From an uncultured Eubacteriales bacterium (GTDB lineage Bacteria; Bacillota; Clostridia; Peptostreptococcales; Anaerovoracaceae): 64,000 nt of DNA. The DNA is taken from contig CASEEM010000004.1 in the NCBI GenBank assembly GCA_949286985.1, positions 31,164-95,163 of the forward strand. The letters run 5' to 3'. Below are positions 61,964 through 64,000 of the stretch, one piece after another (the stretch's first letter is position 1; each line of letters starts with the position of its first letter). The translations under genes were made by a program, and so were the position numbers. Below the pieces are notes generated by a model, which did not search any database, was not told the DNA's origin, and saw only the letters and a program-made list of their open reading frames with translations.

Positions 61964-63132
61964 AAAAGACTTATGCCTACTTGCCTACTTATTCCGCCGA
62001 TGTCTTCGGTGTCTGCTCCGCGCTCTATGAGCTCGGCGGCATGACCGTCATTCACGACAGTTCCGGCTGCAATTCGACTTATACGACCCACGATGAACCG
62101 CGCTGGATGAAACAGGAGAGCATGATCTTCATCTCGGCACTTAGTGAGACTGAGGCCATCCTCGGCGATGATGAAAAGCTTATCACCGATATCGTCGAGA
62201 CAGCCGAAGAGCTGAAGCCGCGCTTCATCACCCTCATCGGCTCCCCGATTCCGGCCATGATAGGCTTCGATTACGATGCGGCGGCGGCGATGATTGAAGA
62301 ACGCACCGGGCTTCCGACGCTCGGCATCGCGACAACCGGCATGCACGATTACAGCAAGGGCATCGCCGACGCCTTCCTCGCGCTCTCTGAACGCTTCGTG
62401 CAGGATTCCGGTAAGCGCATCCCGCATTCCGTCAACATCCTCGGCGCCACCCCGCTCGACTATGCCCTGCGCGGCCCGATGGAATCACTTCAGACCTTCC
62501 TGAAGGAGCATGATTATCCCATCCTCTCGAACTGGGCGATGGGCTCTTCCCTCGCTGAGATTGTAAGAAGTGCAGAGGCCGCCGTCAATCTCGTCGTCAG
62601 CGGTTCCGGCGTACGCCTCGCGAAAAAGCTCGAGGAGCGCTTCGGAACGCCTTGGGTCTACGCACTGCCGGTCGGCGAAAGCGGAGAACAGCACCTCTTG
62701 AAGGAGTTGGAAGAGGCTGAGAGGACAAAGACTTCCTCACTGGCCAAAGAAACATCCCGCCCGGGTAACACGTCCCTTGCGAACCTTGTCGTCATCATCG
62801 GAGAACCGGTTCAATCACTCTCCCTGGCGCGATTCCTGGAAAAGGACGCCTATGACACTATCGTCGTAAACCCGCTGGAAGAAGGAAATGAACTTCTCCG
62901 CCCGCAGGATATCTCCGCCCATGACGAAGACGACCTCGCACCGATTCTCAAAGAGGCCTTTGCGCTCATCGCCGATCCGTTTTATGAGACCTTCTATCAT
63001 CTGCGACGTCCGAATGGCATTTTCTTCCCATATCCGCATACCGGCCTCTCGGGACGTCAGTTCCGGAATCAGCCATTCAATCTAATGACAGACGCCTTCC
63101 AATTTGCAGAACTCTATCGGGCCAACCAATAA
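61960..63132 (+). CDS. Nitrogenase component 1-like protein, NifK/beta-like
   Basis: 390-residue second component 1 subunit. The N-terminus FGVCSALYELGGMTVIHDSSGCNSTY matches the NifK P-cluster region, with C37 in SSGC at the C95 place. The C70 and C153 counterparts are gone (the latter segment reads GSPIPAMIGFD). Only two cysteines, C19 and C37, occur in the whole protein. A glycine-rich GSSLAEI and the SGSGVRLAKKLEERFGTP segment agree with the second Rossmann-like domain. Translationally coupled to the NifD-like gene; together they probably form an alpha-beta complex with one [4Fe-4S] held mainly by the D-like subunit. Confidence 0.83.
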   Translation: MKKTYAYLPTYSADVFGVCSALYELGGMTVIHDSSGCNSTYTTHDEPRWMKQESMIFISALSETEAILGDDEKLITDIVETAEELKPRFITLIGSPIPAMIGFDYDAAAAMIEERTGLPTLGIATTGMHDYSKGIADAFLALSERFVQDSGKRIPHSVNILGATPLDYALRGPMESLQTFLKEHDYPILSNWAMGSSLAEIVRSAEAAVNLVVSGSGVRLAKKLEERFGTPWVYALPVGESGEQHLLKELEEAERTKTSSLAKETSRPGNTSLANLVVIIGEPVQSLSLARFLEKDAYDTIVVNPLEEGNELLRPQDISAHDEDDLAPILKEAFALIADPFYETFYHLRRPNGIFFPYPHTGLSGRQFRNQPFNLMTDAFQFAELYRANQ

Positions 63133-63161
63133 ACGCGACTGCCCGTATTCAAGGAATGACT

Positions 63162-64000
63162 ATGAAACGAACCATCCATCCAAAGCTCATGATGATTTTC
63201 TCCGTCACCATCTTCGGCACGCTCGGCGTTTTCGTGCGAAACATTCCGGTCACATCCGCCGAGCTTTCCCTCTATCGTGCCGTCTTGGCCTCTATTCTCA
63301 TCGGCGGCTTCATGCTCGTGACGAAGCAGCGCATCCCCTTCCGCAAGCTCAAGAAGGAGATTCTTCTGCTCATCGCCTCCGGCATCGCCATGAGCGGCGA
63401 CTGGATCTTCTTCTTCGAAGCGTATAAGTATACCACCGTATCTGTGGCCACACTGAGTTACTATTTTGCACCTGTCATCGTGACACTCGCCTGCCCGATT
63501 CTCTTCAAGGAGAAGCTGACGCGCAAGCAGATCCTCTGCTTCATCATGTCGACGGTCGGCCTCATCCTCATCACCGGCATCGGCGATGTCGGTCACGGCA
63601 GAGATCTCCTCGGCATCCTCTGCGGACTCATCGCAGCCATCTTCTATTCTGCGATCATCCTCATTAACAAGTTCATCAAGAATGTCGACGGGATGCCGCG
63701 TACCTTCCTTCAACTGGTCACGTCCATCGTCATCCTCCTGCCGTATGTCCTCCTGAAGGACGGCATCTCTCTCGGCAGCCTTTCCGGCTTCGCTTGGATC
63801 AACCTTCTGATTGTCGGGTTCTTCCATACCGGCATCACCTATTGCCTCTACTTCTCCTCACTCAAGGATCTCCCGGGCCAGAAGGCAGCCATTCTGAGCT
63901 ACATCGACCCGCTTGTCGCCGTCTTCGTCTCCGTCACCATCCTCGGTGAAACCATGACGCCGATGCAGGTCGTCGGAGGTGCCCTCATCCTCGGATTCAC
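63162..64000 (+). CDS. EamA/DMT family transporter (3' partial)
   Basis: Drug/metabolite transporter with two EamA repeats and about ten TM segments; the frame runs to the window edge without a stop, so the last helix and tail are missing (279 residues seen). Repeat one starts MMIFSVTIFGTLGVFVRNIP and has the end motif of a TM pair near LACPILFKEKLT; repeat two shows the GILCGLIAAIFYSAIIL and SYIDPLVAVFVSVTILGETMT pattern. AAGGAA is five bases before the ATG at 63162. It starts 29 bases after the nitrogenase-like operon and may be its last gene, perhaps exporting or importing a related metabolite. Confidence 0.88.
   Translation, partial: MKRTIHPKLMMIFSVTIFGTLGVFVRNIPVTSAELSLYRAVLASILIGGFMLVTKQRIPFRKLKKEILLLIASGIAMSGDWIFFFEAYKYTTVSVATLSYYFAPVIVTLACPILFKEKLTRKQILCFIMSTVGLILITGIGDVGHGRDLLGILCGLIAAIFYSAIILINKFIKNVDGMPRTFLQLVTSIVILLPYVLLKDGISLGSLSGFAWINLLIVGFFHTGITYCLYFSSLKDLPGQKAAILSYIDPLVAVFVSVTILGETMTPMQVVGGALILGF

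Noticed and set aside
59801-63132. True nitrogenase (nitrogen fixation)
   Set aside because: The FeMo-cofactor Cys/His are missing, the K-like subunit lacks most P-cluster cysteines, and there are no nifB/E/N genes nearby.

Overview
The window is a gene-dense, slightly G+C-rich stretch of chromosome from an obligately anaerobic Gram-positive bacterium of the Clostridia, most likely Lachnospiraceae or a neighbouring family. The signs are pyruvate:ferredoxin oxidoreductase, a CpI-type [FeFe] hydrogenase, a 2-hydroxyacyl-CoA dehydratase-like double-cubane protein with its ATPase, the alaS-ireB-ruvX and ftsK-rimO-pgsA-cinA-recA gene orders, UPF0291, and purine synthesis with a PurO-type cyclohydrolase in place of bifunctional PurH. 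I see no rRNA, tRNA, CRISPR array, insertion sequence or prophage.

Layout. 1-8855 (+): mismatch repair (mutS, cut by the window edge, and mutL), miaA, a Xer-type recombinase, a methionine gamma-lyase family protein, a TVP38/DedA-type membrane protein and YbaK. 8856-9706: a small YneA-like LysM gene between two LexA boxes. 9707-31450 (-): sbcDC; the run alaS-ireB-ruvX-purO-purB-AICAR transformylase; a MATE pump; UPF0291; PFOR with a Spo0A-like regulator just upstream; comEA; obgE-rpmA-rplU; recA. 31540-43974 (-): cinA, pgsA, rimO, ftsK, rpmF, tmcAL, a coiled-coil protein, coaD, rsmD, recG, an Asp23-like protein and rpmB. 44184-57024 (mixed): a membrane-anchored M20-like pseudoenzyme, a zinc phospholipase C family protein, an MFS transporter, a class A PBP, the hydrogenase pair, an alpha/beta hydrolase and uppP. 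57289-64000 (+): a low-potential iron-sulphur region: double-cubane protein, DUF3343 and activating ATPase, then a three-gene nitrogenase-like operon (NifH-, NifD- and NifK-like) and an EamA transporter running off the end.

How it fits together. PFOR reduces ferredoxin; HydA with its flavin partner can pass electrons between ferredoxin, pyridine nucleotide and protons; the activase/double-cubane pair and the nitrogenase-like complex are two independent ATP-driven devices for very low-potential reductions, lying side by side. The nitrogenase-like operon lacks the FeMo-cofactor ligands and most NifK P-cluster cysteines by eye alignment and has no Nif assembly genes nearby, so it is probably not a nitrogenase; its substrate is unknown. 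I regard it as the best candidate for an undescribed system here. Other unusual points are a Spo0A-like protein whose receiver aspartate is replaced by histidine, a PepD-like protein that has lost its metal ligands, ribosomal protein L21 with a SAP-like tail, and L27 without the usual Firmicute cleavable extension.
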